NCBI GenBank assembly: GCA_025458865.1
Contig: JALORP010000024.1
Coordinates: 1 to 53,698 of the forward strand
Origin: Steroidobacteraceae bacterium
GTDB lineage: Bacteria; Pseudomonadota; Gammaproteobacteria; Steroidobacterales; Steroidobacteraceae
DNA length: 53,698 nt
Reading direction: 5' to 3'
The notes under the pieces are model-generated. The model had not been told where the DNA came from and ran no database searches. It saw only the letters and a list, made by a program, of their open reading frames with translations. The translations under genes and the position numbers were made by a program. The first letter of the stretch is position 1. The number at the start of each line of letters is the position of its first letter. Below, one piece after another: positions 15,462 through 23,377 of this stretch.

Positions 15462-17561
15462 TTACTCCGCGTAGCGCGCGATGCGGAACCCAAGGTCGTG
15501 CCGCCCGCCCGAGCCGGTGTCTCGCCAGGCGAGCCGCAGGTCGGGCGTGCGCCCGGTCAGCCAGCTCGACCCGCGAATCGTCCAGGTCTCGCCGTCCGCC
15601 GGGCCCACGGGGTCGGCGACAACCTGGTCCGTGCCGGCAACGTAGATCGTGTAGCGGTCCGTGGTCCACTCCGACACGTTGCCGCCGAGGTCGTGCAGGC
15701 CGAGCGGGTTGGCCGGGAAGCTGCCGACCGGCGCGGCGACGCGATGTCCGTCGTCGTAGCCCGTGATCACCGTCGGTGAGAGGTAGAGGGCGGACTGGTC
15801 GGCGTAGTTCCCGGACCGCGCGGGAACCGGGAGTGCATCACCCCAGGGATAGCGGCGCGCCGCGGCGCTGCCGTCCCAGCGGGCCACGAACTCCCACTCG
15901 GCCTCGGTGGGCAGGCGGTAGCCGGTGGTGACCGGCTGCGCGAGCCTCAGCGAGCCGGGCTGGCCGACGTAGGCCGGCGGGAGGCCGTCGCGCGCGGACA
16001 GCCAGTTGCAGAAGGCCGCCGCGTCCTGCCAGCCCACGCGCACCACGGGCTGGCGGTCGAGGTCGAGGGTCTCCTCCTTGTAGATGCCCGACTTGTGCGC
16101 CGCGCGGAACTGGCGGAAGTCCGCGTTCGTCACCTCGTGCACGCCGATGTAGAAGGGGCGCTTCAGCTCGACCGTCCGCTGCGCCTCGTTGGAGCGCCGG
16201 CCCGGCTCTCGCCTGGGGCTTCCCATCACGAACCGGCCGCCGCGCACGAGCCTGAGCTCCTGGCCCGTGGAGGCGCGGATCGCGCCCGCCAGGCTCGCCG
16301 CTCGCGCCTCCTCGGGCGATGTCAGCGCGTACTCCACCACCTGCGGCTGGCCGGGCCGCGGCGTGACCGTGCCGCGGAAGGTCGCGAGGCCCGCCTTGCG
16401 CACTTCGAGCACGTGCGGTGCCGAGGGCAGGCTCAGCGTCTGGTTTGCCCGGCCTCGCGGCTGGCCATCCACGTAGAGCTCCGCGTCGTCCGGCTGGCCG
16501 CGCACGGTCACCTCGCCGAGCATCGGCTCGAGGGTGACGGCGAGCGCCTGGCGCTCGCGCGAGGCGACGCTCACGCTGCGCGTCGCCGGCGCGTAGCCGG
16601 CGCGGGAGACGACCACCTCGTGCGGCACGCCCGGGGCGAGCGACACGTCGAGCGGCGTGCGCCCGCGGTAGCGGCCGCCGACGCTCACGTCCGCGCCGGC
16701 CGGCGTGCTGCGCAGGACGACGACACCGTCCGGCACGCCGAGCTCCACCGGCCCGATGACGAGCGGCTCGCCCGCCTTCACGGTGATGGGCGACTCGAAG
16801 CGGCGGTAATTCGGGTGCTCGAGCGCGAGCTGGTGGCGGCCGGCGTCGAGCGTGGTCTCGAGCGGCGTGACGCCGACCTCGTCGCCGTCCACTCTCACGG
16901 TCGCCCCGGCCGGAACCGTCGTGACGCTGACGGTGGCGTAGGACGGCACGAGCTTCACCTCGACGGCCTGCTGCTCACGGCCGCCGGCGACGACCACCTC
17001 GCCGGCCCAGGGCAGGTGGCGCGGCGCCTCGACGCGCACTGCGCGCGCCCCCGCCGGCAGCTCGTACTCGCCGGGCAGCGGGCCGACGGCCGTGCCGTCC
17101 ACGCTGAGCGTGGCCGCCACCCCGCCCGTGTCGAAGTTCACGCGGCCCGGCAGGCGCTCGAGCGGCACGATGAACTCGTTGGCCGCGCCGCGCGTCACCG
17201 TCACCGGCTGGCCCGCCGGCGCGTAGCCCTCCGCCGCGACTTCGAGCACGTACTCGCCCGGCAGCACGAGCCAGCGGCCACCGATGCGCAGCTCGACGAG
17301 GCCACCCGCGAAATCCACCCGCGGCGCAGCGACCTCCGGCGCGGTGCGCACCGAGACGGCCACGGAGGCGAGCAGCGTGACGACGACCGCCAGCGCCAGC
17401 AGTGCGGCGCCCGCGGCCGCCATCGGCCACCAGCGCAGGCGCTCGCCCCGCCGGCGCTCCCGTCCCTGCGGCGGCGAGTACTCGACGACGGCGATCGGGA
17501 TGCGGTCGCCCTCGAGCGGCCGCTCGCCGGCTGGATCGACCGGTGGGGAGGCGTCGGTCAA
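15462..17561 (-). CDS. Membrane-anchored PEGA-repeat protein with C-terminal SUMF1/FGE-type domain
   Basis: 699 residues from a TTG overlapping the kinase stop by 4 nt. No ATG or GTG fits before the membrane helix (~45-70). About five PEGA-like beta repeats follow (for example VPAGATVRVDGDEVGVTPLE and TPAGADVSVGGRYRGRTPLD). From ~450 a formylglycine-generating-enzyme (SUMF1) fold appears: VRGGRFVMGS, YRLPTEAEWEFVARW, LGLHDLGGNVSEWT, LGFRIAR. The C-terminal region where true FGEs carry their two catalytic Cys (IRGSSWLTGRTPDLRLAWRD) has none, so sulfatase activation is unlikely. A ligand- or glycan-binding role is more likely. The much longer frame upstream is antisense-like read-through inside the kinase gene. 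Confidence 0.85.
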   Translation of the reverse strand: MTDASPPVDPAGERPLEGDRIPIAVVEYSPPQGRERRRGERLRWWPMAAAGAALLALAVVVTLLASVAVSVRTAPEVAAPRVDFAGGLVELRIGGRWLVLPGEYVLEVAAEGYAPAGQPVTVTRGAANEFIVPLERLPGRVNFDTGGVAATLSVDGTAVGPLPGEYELPAGARAVRVEAPRHLPWAGEVVVAGGREQQAVEVKLVPSYATVSVTTVPAGATVRVDGDEVGVTPLETTLDAGRHQLALEHPNYRRFESPITVKAGEPLVIGPVELGVPDGVVVLRSTPAGADVSVGGRYRGRTPLDVSLAPGVPHEVVVSRAGYAPATRSVSVASRERQALAVTLEPMLGEVTVRGQPDDAELYVDGQPRGRANQTLSLPSAPHVLEVRKAGLATFRGTVTPRPGQPQVVEYALTSPEEARAASLAGAIRASTGQELRLVRGGRFVMGSPRREPGRRSNEAQRTVELKRPFYIGVHEVTNADFRQFRAAHKSGIYKEETLDLDRQPVVRVGWQDAAAFCNWLSARDGLPPAYVGQPGSLRLAQPVTTGYRLPTEAEWEFVARWDGSAAARRYPWGDALPVPARSGNYADQSALYLSPTVITGYDDGHRVAAPVGSFPANPLGLHDLGGNVSEWTTDRYTIYVAGTDQVVADPVGPADGETWTIRGSSWLTGRTPDLRLAWRDTGSGGRHDLGFRIARYAE

Positions 17562-19813
17562 ATCGGCTCCTCGCAGCGGATCATGAGCGACGGCGGCGGG
17601 CCCTCGGGCGTGACGAGCAGCTCCCGGCGCACGTCGCGATAGCCCTGGCGCGTCCCCACCACCGCGTAGCGGCCCGGCAGCAGCTCCACCTCCCGGCTCT
17701 GGAACGCGCCGAAACGGCCCACCCGGTTGATGACGACCTCGGTCAGGCCGTCCGATGTTAGCGCGACGCGCAGCGGCACCTCCGCCGCGGCGACACGCGA
17801 TGAGAGCTCGCGCGCCTCGGCCTCCAGCCGCTGCTTCGGCGCCCCTGCGGCGGCCACGGCGTCGATGACGGCGCGCGCCTCGGCCCGCCCGGCCGGCGTC
17901 CAGACCCGCTCGGGCGAGGAGAGCAGCGCGGCCATGCGCCCCTCGAGCGCGACGCGCGGCACGGCGCGGGCGAGGCCTTCCTGCGCCGCGATGAGCGTGG
18001 GCTCGAGCTGGCGCGCCTCGGTCCAGGCCTTCTCGGCGTCCTTCCAGCGTTCCGCGCGCTCCGCCTCGCGGGCGCGCTGCTCGATGGCCGCGAGCGTCCC
18101 GGCCTTCTCCCGCGCGCCCACCTGCGCGAGCGCGTCCTCGGCTTCCTTCGAGCCCGGCCGCAGCGCGAGCGCCCTGCCCAGCGCCTCGCGCGCTTCCTCG
18201 CTGCGCCCGTCGGCCAGCGCCGCGAGCCCGCGCGCCATCGCCGCCGCGTAGGCGTCGCCCTGCCGGCCCGCGGCGATGCGCGCAAGTGCCGCCTCGGCGC
18301 CGGGCGCCTCGGCGTCGAGCGCCAGCGCCGCGCGATAGCCCTGCTCCGCCTGCGCGAGGCGGCCGGCCTGCTCGTCGCGGGCGGCCGAATCGAGCCGGGC
18401 AAGCACCTCGTCGAGGGACTCCGCCCGGGCCAGGCCGCGCTTCGCCGCGGCGTTGTCCGGCTCGATCGCGAGAGCCCGCTGAAAAGCGTCGCGCGCCGCC
18501 CGCGAGCGCCCCGCATCGAGCGCCGCGCGGCCCTCGGCGACCGCCGCCGCGACGAGCTGCGGCAGGCGCGCCTCGAGCGCCTCCAGGCCGGCCAGACCCT
18601 GCTGCCAGACGGCTGCCGCGGTCGTGTAGACGCGCGCCTGGTGCTGGCGCTCGCCCTCCGCGCGCGCGCGCCGCGCCGCGGCCATGTCCTCCACCGCCCA
18701 GGACGCCGCGCCACGCGCGTCGAGAGCCGCGAGCTTCGCATCGAGCTTGTCCCGGTCCGCCTCGGCGGCGACACGCGCCTGCTCGAGGCTCGCGGCGTCC
18801 GCTTCCGCCTGTTTCCGGCGCTCCGCATCCGCCTGGGCGGCCGCGGCGATCTCGCCGGCCGCGCCGTCGCCGCCATTCCCGACGCGCTGCGGCAGCCACA
18901 GGAATACCGCCAGCGCGGCCGCGAGCAGCGCGAGCGCGGCGGCCGACACGAGCCAGGGACGGCGCGACGGCGTCGGCCCGGCGGCCGCGGGCGCCGCAGG
19001 CGCCAGCACCACGGCCGACTCGTCCGGCGCCTCGGCGAGGGCGGCCGCAAGTTCCGCGCGCACCTCGGCCATGGTCGAGAGCCGCTGCGCCGGCGACTTG
19101 GCGAGCAGCCTCAGCGCCAGCCGGCGCAGGCGCTCGGGCGCCGGATGGCGCGGCAGGAGCGGCGGCACGGGCTCGTGCAGCACGCGATCGGGCGTGATGT
19201 CGGGGTACCAGGGCGGGCGTGCCGAGAGCAGCTCGTAGATGAGCACGCCGAAGGCATAGAGATCATCGGCGGGGCTCGCAGGCTCGCCGCGCAGCTGCTG
19301 CGGGCTGACGTTGTGCAGCGAGCCGCCGCCCACGGCCTGCCCGGCGAGCGTCGCGCCGGAGAAGTCCGCGAGCCGTGCGCGGCCGTCGTCGTCGAGCAGC
19401 ACGTTGCCGCACTTGAGGTCCCGGTGCACGAGGCCGGCCGCGTGCACCGCTTCGAGGGAGCGCGCCACGTCGCCGAGCGCACGCGCGAACACGCCGTAGG
19501 GCCGGCCGCGGAACTGGCCGAGGTCGCCGCCCGGCAGGTATTCCATGGCGAGGATCGAGAAGCCGTCCGCGCGGTGCAGGCCGAGCACCTCGACCGGGAC
19601 GCCCGGCGGCAGCGCGCGCAGGCGCTCGAGTTCCGCGGCGAGGCGCGCGGCGGCGGCGTCTTCGAGAGGGTCGCCCGCCACCAGCTTGAGCGCCACCCGC
19701 CGCTCGAGGACCGTGTCCTCGGCAAGCCAGGCCTCGGCCCCGGCGGCCTCCGCGAGGCGCCGGACGAGCACGAAGCGGTCTCCGAGGCGGCGCCCGGGCG
19801 CGAGATCCATCAT
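17558..19813 (-). CDS. Membrane Ser/Thr protein kinase with periplasmic TPR/coil and PEGA-like end
   Basis: 751 residues. The kinase domain (~10-265) has VALKL with K43, HRDLKCGN with D132 and N137, and D150 in ADFSG. The glycine loop is degenerate (AEAAGAEAWLAED) and DFG reads DFS, so activity may be low but the ATP/Mg residues remain. One membrane helix lies at ~287-305 (WLVSAAALALLAAALAVFLW). After it come a coiled coil, TPR-like repeats and a beta-rich tail with VELLPGRYAVVGTRQGY resembling PEGA. The kinase is therefore cytosolic and its sensor periplasmic. The FHA protein of the operon is the likely phospho-reader. Its stop overlaps the next gene. Confidence 0.88.
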   Translation of the reverse strand: MMDLAPGRRLGDRFVLVRRLAEAAGAEAWLAEDTVLERRVALKLVAGDPLEDAAAARLAAELERLRALPPGVPVEVLGLHRADGFSILAMEYLPGGDLGQFRGRPYGVFARALGDVARSLEAVHAAGLVHRDLKCGNVLLDDDGRARLADFSGATLAGQAVGGGSLHNVSPQQLRGEPASPADDLYAFGVLIYELLSARPPWYPDITPDRVLHEPVPPLLPRHPAPERLRRLALRLLAKSPAQRLSTMAEVRAELAAALAEAPDESAVVLAPAAPAAAGPTPSRRPWLVSAAALALLAAALAVFLWLPQRVGNGGDGAAGEIAAAAQADAERRKQAEADAASLEQARVAAEADRDKLDAKLAALDARGAASWAVEDMAAARRARAEGERQHQARVYTTAAAVWQQGLAGLEALEARLPQLVAAAVAEGRAALDAGRSRAARDAFQRALAIEPDNAAAKRGLARAESLDEVLARLDSAARDEQAGRLAQAEQGYRAALALDAEAPGAEAALARIAAGRQGDAYAAAMARGLAALADGRSEEAREALGRALALRPGSKEAEDALAQVGAREKAGTLAAIEQRAREAERAERWKDAEKAWTEARQLEPTLIAAQEGLARAVPRVALEGRMAALLSSPERVWTPAGRAEARAVIDAVAAAGAPKQRLEAEARELSSRVAAAEVPLRVALTSDGLTEVVINRVGRFGAFQSREVELLPGRYAVVGTRQGYRDVRRELLVTPEGPPPSLMIRCEEPI

Positions 19814-19823
19814 GGAAACGGAA

Positions 19824-21095
19824 TCAGCCCGGGCCGGACTTCGCCGGCGCGACCGCGGCGCTGCCCGCGGCCGGCGCCTGTTGCACCAGGCCCGTGTCTT
19901 CCTCGTACAGCTCGTGGAGCAGCCGGCGCCACTCGGCGTACTGTTCCTCGGCGGTGCCGGTGAGGCGCAGCGTGCGGCCCTCGATCTCGACCACGAGCGG
20001 CTCGGCCTCGGTCTGGAAGGACCCGGCGAACTCGCGCAGGGTCGCGGTGTGCATCTTGGACTCCTCGCCCTTCTTGATGCCGCTCATGACGCCGTACACG
20101 CCGCCGGCGATCGCGCCGTAGCGCGCCGCGTCCACGACGCGCGCGCAATCGCTCGAGCTGCAGCTGTCGGGCACCAGCACGCCCGCCGCCACCGCGAGCA
20201 CGCCGAGCGCGATGCGCGTGCGCGCCTGCGCCTTCAGCTTGTCCTCGGCGACGATCTCGTCGTAGGAGAAGCGGCGGTAGTTGAGGTAGGGATCGTCGAG
20301 CTTGTCGCTGAAGGCCGCATAGCCGTCGCTCACCGTGTCCACGAGGGCATCGTCGCGCTCGCGGATCGAGTTCACCCGCTCGAACACCGGATCGCCCTCG
20401 GCCGGCAGGCGCGCGAGCTGGTAGCGGCCGCTGCGACGATCCTTCGCCAGGTACTCGCCGAAGGCCGCCGGCGCGAAGCCGGCCGCGAAGCGCACCTCGC
20501 TCACCCGCTGCACGGTCCTGACGTCGTCGGCAGTCAGCTTCTGGCGCGCCGCCAGCAGGTCGTTGGCGATGTTGACGTAGACGTTCTCGAAGGGATCCCG
20601 GCCGCTCGAGCCGCCCTGGCGGTAGGCGCGCGTGTCGGCCACGCCCTCGTAGGTCTTCTCCAGCCAGACGCGGCCGGTGGAGTCCTCGGCGCGGATGGCG
20701 AGCTGGAGCTCCGCGGCCGTGGATTCGAGGATGCGGCCCGTGACGATGACGTCCATCGCCTCCACGAGGCCCGGCACCACGCGCACGGCGCCCCACTGCG
20801 CGGTGCCCTCGAGGGTGTCGCGCAGCTGGTTCGGCATGAAGCGCGCCTCGGCACGGCGGATCTCAGGATAGATGCGAGTCTTCTCGATCTTCTCCGGGTC
20901 GTCCTCGAGGCCCTCGGGAATGCCGGGGTCGAACAGCCGGATGCCCACGTCGAGCAGCAGCTCGTCCGGGATCTCCTGCGTGGCCTGCGCCGCCTGAAGC
21001 TGCGGCAGCGGGCGCGTCTCCTGGACGACGCAGCCGCTCGCGAGGACGGCGAGCGTGGCCAGCAGCATCGGGCGGAACAGTGTGTCGCGGGTCAT
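19824..21095 (-). CDS. Lipoprotein of unknown function
   Basis: 423 residues with signal MLLATLAVLASGC (lipobox ASGC). The mature protein begins with an extended acidic stretch (DELLLDVGIRLFDPGIPEG). It then has an alpha/beta segment (~75-190: QLRDTLEGTAQWGAVRVVPG, VTGRILESTAAELQLAIRAE) reminiscent of lipoproteins that bind envelope partners. A short glycine-rich hydrophobic segment lies near ~310 and another soluble part (~340-400) follows. No named family recognised. It starts 33 nt after the Ser/Gly-rich gene and ends 10 nt before the kinase, so it is in the same operon. Confidence 0.75.
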   Translation of the reverse strand: MTRDTLFRPMLLATLAVLASGCVVQETRPLPQLQAAQATQEIPDELLLDVGIRLFDPGIPEGLEDDPEKIEKTRIYPEIRRAEARFMPNQLRDTLEGTAQWGAVRVVPGLVEAMDVIVTGRILESTAAELQLAIRAEDSTGRVWLEKTYEGVADTRAYRQGGSSGRDPFENVYVNIANDLLAARQKLTADDVRTVQRVSEVRFAAGFAPAAFGEYLAKDRRSGRYQLARLPAEGDPVFERVNSIRERDDALVDTVSDGYAAFSDKLDDPYLNYRRFSYDEIVAEDKLKAQARTRIALGVLAVAAGVLVPDSCSSSDCARVVDAARYGAIAGGVYGVMSGIKKGEESKMHTATLREFAGSFQTEAEPLVVEIEGRTLRLTGTAEEQYAEWRRLLHELYEEDTGLVQQAPAAGSAAVAPAKSGPG

Positions 21096-21128
21096 GTCGT
21101 CGTGCCTCTTCCTGGCTCGGCGTGCGGC

Positions 21129-22487
21129 TCAGCGGCCGCGCTTGTACCGCCGGTACTCCTCCCAGAGCGCCTCGCGGAGCTCCGGATCCGTTTCCTTCAT
21201 TGCGGCCTCCCGGATCTGGCGCGCCACGATGTCGTCGTCACGCCCGTCCGGGATGTCCGCGGGAATGTTACTCGGCCCGGAGCCGCCTGCGGCGCCGCCC
21301 GTGCCCGAACCACCGCCGGCGCTGCCGCCGCCCGTGGCGCCGCCCTGCCCTTCGTCGTCGCCGCCCGCGGTGCCCACGGACTCAAGGCCGCCGCCACGGC
21401 CGCTGCGGCCGCCTTCGCCGCCTTCGCCCGTACCGTCGCCGGAGCCGTCCCGGCCGCCGTCGAAGGTCCCGGCCGTGGCCTCGTCGCGGCCGCCGCCGGT
21501 GCCGGCGCCCGAACCCGCCTGCGCCGCACGCTCACGTGCGATCTCCGCCTGCGTGGCGCGCACGGCCGCGTCGAAGGCGCCGAAGGTCTCGTCGAGGCGG
21601 CGGTCGATGCCCGCGCGGCGGTCCTCGCCGCCGGGCACGCCAGGGCCGGATCCCGGACCCGTGCCTGCGGGTGCGCCCGACTGGCCGGCGGAGCCGCTGC
21701 CGCCGGCGGGGCTGCCCGGGGTCCCGGACGCGCCGCCGTCCGAGGAGGCACCCGCACGGCCAGGCTCGCTGCCGCCACCCGGCGACCGGCCCGATTCAGC
21801 CGTGGCCTCACTCCCGGCGCCGCCGCTCGAGCCGGCCCCGGCAGGCCCGCTGCCGCTGCTGGCGGCCGAGCCGCCGCTGCCCTGCGTGGCCGCCGTGCCA
21901 TCACCCGCGGCCTCGGTGCCGCCGGCATCCCCGGCCGCGCCGCCCGCAGACCCGGCCGGCCCTTCCTCGCGCTCACCCTCGGCGGACGAACCGGCGCTGC
22001 CCGCCGTGGCGGCGCTCCCGGCCGGAGTGCCGCCGGCAGAAGGCGCGCTGCCCCCGGTCGAGGCGGAGCTGCCACCGGGCGAGCCGGTGGACCCGGCAGG
22101 CGCGGTGCCCGCCGCGGACGGACCCGACCCGGAGGAGCCGGGCGACGACGAGCCCTCGGCACCGCTCGACGGCGATCCGCTCGACTGCGTGCCGCTCGAG
22201 GTCTGGCCGGACTGGGGGCTGGGCATCGGGATCGTCGACGGGCTGCCCGAGGAGGGGCTGCTCTGCGTCGGGAACGAGGAGGACTGGCCGCCGGGGGACG
22301 AACTCGGCGAGGGCATGCTCGAGGGTGAACCGCCGCCGCTCGGCGACGGCGGCGAGGGAATGGCCGTGCCGCCCGAGGACGGCTGGGTGGGGGTGGACGA
22401 CGACGGGCAGCCGGCCAGCGCCAGCGACGCCACGGCGATAGCGGCGCTGGTGGCCCCGCGCAGGGAGATCAGGTCAGGCCTCGCCAT
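21129..22487 (-). CDS. Ser/Gly-rich low-complexity lipoprotein
   Basis: 452 residues from the internal ATG MARPDL, chosen because it gives a clean lipoprotein signal (lipobox LAGC). From ~35 to ~390 it is almost pure Ser/Gly/Ala/Pro/Thr with scattered Glu/Arg, an extended or disordered surface linker. The last ~45 residues (IPADIPDGRDDDIVARQIRE, then a charged helix ending RRYKRGR) look conserved and could dock to a partner. Low complexity opens long shadow frames on all strands here. This frame is favoured by its signal, its stop/start spacing with neighbours and its structured C-terminus. Confidence 0.7.
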   Translation of the reverse strand: MARPDLISLRGATSAAIAVASLALAGCPSSSTPTQPSSGGTAIPSPPSPSGGGSPSSMPSPSSSPGGQSSSFPTQSSPSSGSPSTIPMPSPQSGQTSSGTQSSGSPSSGAEGSSSPGSSGSGPSAAGTAPAGSTGSPGGSSASTGGSAPSAGGTPAGSAATAGSAGSSAEGEREEGPAGSAGGAAGDAGGTEAAGDGTAATQGSGGSAASSGSGPAGAGSSGGAGSEATAESGRSPGGGSEPGRAGASSDGGASGTPGSPAGGSGSAGQSGAPAGTGPGSGPGVPGGEDRRAGIDRRLDETFGAFDAAVRATQAEIARERAAQAGSGAGTGGGRDEATAGTFDGGRDGSGDGTGEGGEGGRSGRGGGLESVGTAGGDDEGQGGATGGGSAGGGSGTGGAAGGSGPSNIPADIPDGRDDDIVARQIREAAMKETDPELREALWEEYRRYKRGR

Positions 22488-22577
22488 GGTCGGCACCCCA
22501 CGAAGCGCGGCGAACGCGCGCAATCCATCAGGACTATTCGACGGGACCGGCCGCCGCGGGTTCCGCGGCGCGCTACG

Positions 22578-23285
22578 TCAGGGGGAACCGGCCGCCGTCC
22601 CGCCGCCGAGCAGGAAACTGCCCAGCTGGTCGGCGAGACGGTCGCAGGCCGTGCCCTGGACCCGAGCGATCAGCGGCACCGGGACGATGACGCCCACCAG
22701 GGCCGAAGTGCCGGTGACGTTCGCCGACACCACGCCGGCCGTCTTGGCTTCCTTCAGGTCCCAGACGAAGGCATCGTAATCGGACTCTCTCTCCCACCAG
22801 CCGAAACCGAGGCAACCGCCGCCGCCCGGGCCGATGGCGCAGCTGAAGCTGCCGCCCGAGTCGGTCTGGCGGGTCATGCCGTCGACCCATACGACATAGC
22901 GAACGCCGCTGTCGTCGATCCGTTGACGCACCGCGGGCCGGGCGAACAGACGCGCCACTCCCTCCGCGCGCTGCGGGGCGGTGGAGGGCTCGAACCACGG
23001 GAACAGCGAGTCCACGAAGGCGTCGTTGCTGCGGACCGCGATCCCGAAACGCCGGCTCATCTTGTCGCCGACGCAGTCCATGAAATCGTCCTCGGCGGTG
23101 ACGCCCTCGACGCGCGGCTTGGCGAGCAGGACCACCGCCTCGCCCTGGACGATCTGCGTGTCGAGCGTGCGGTTCTCCTCGAGCTTCGCGGTCATGCAGC
23201 CCGACGCCAGCGAGCCCGCCGCGGCAAGGGCCGCGAGGCGAAAGAGCGGGGGAAACCCGGCGAAGGGTGAAGTCGCAATCTGCAT
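22578..23285 (-). CDS. Lipoprotein of unknown function
   Basis: 235 residues from MQIATSPF, with lipobox ASGC after a hydrophobic stretch. An alternative ATG six codons earlier is possible. The mature part has VQGEAVVLLAKPRVEG, a possible disulfide or metal set (DDFMDCVGD, SFSCAIGPGGGGCLGFGWWE), and a C-terminal segment VSANVTGTSALVGVIVPVPL that is hydrophobic and beta-like. It looks like an outer-membrane-associated sensor lipoprotein, but no family is recognised. It precedes the Ser/Gly-rich lipoprotein by 90 nt and may be the first gene of the operon or an independent unit. Confidence 0.7.
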   Translation of the reverse strand: MQIATSPFAGFPPLFRLAALAAAGSLASGCMTAKLEENRTLDTQIVQGEAVVLLAKPRVEGVTAEDDFMDCVGDKMSRRFGIAVRSNDAFVDSLFPWFEPSTAPQRAEGVARLFARPAVRQRIDDSGVRYVVWVDGMTRQTDSGGSFSCAIGPGGGGCLGFGWWERESDYDAFVWDLKEAKTAGVVSANVTGTSALVGVIVPVPLIARVQGTACDRLADQLGSFLLGGGTAAGSP

Positions 23286-23377
23286 GACGGCGCTCCTGCG
23301 CATGCCCGGCGAAGGACCCAGCCAGGCCCAGCACTTCAATATACACCCAAGCCGCCGCCGCGGACCTGCGCCAATTG

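Noticed and set aside
17562-18899. N-terminal extension of the PEGA/SUMF1 frame through the kinase gene
   Set aside because: The extension is Arg/Gly/Ala-rich and lies inside the kinase coding region in another frame; the true start is the TTG at the overlap.
19545-22328. 927-codon plus-strand open frame opposite the kinase and lipoproteins
   Set aside because: It is antisense to three well-supported genes, has Arg/His/Ala-rich composition typical of GC shadows, and shows no domain.
21129-22487. CRISPR-like or tandem DNA repeat in the Ser/Gly-rich region
   Set aside because: Units are irregular and of no constant length or spacer; it is low-complexity coding sequence.
9948-23285. Interpretation of the channel operon as a Zorya-type or Tol-Pal system
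   Set aside because: No MotB/OmpA-like peptidoglycan-binding subunit, no helicase or nuclease, no TolA, TolB or Pal. The vWA, FHA and kinase set does not match either.
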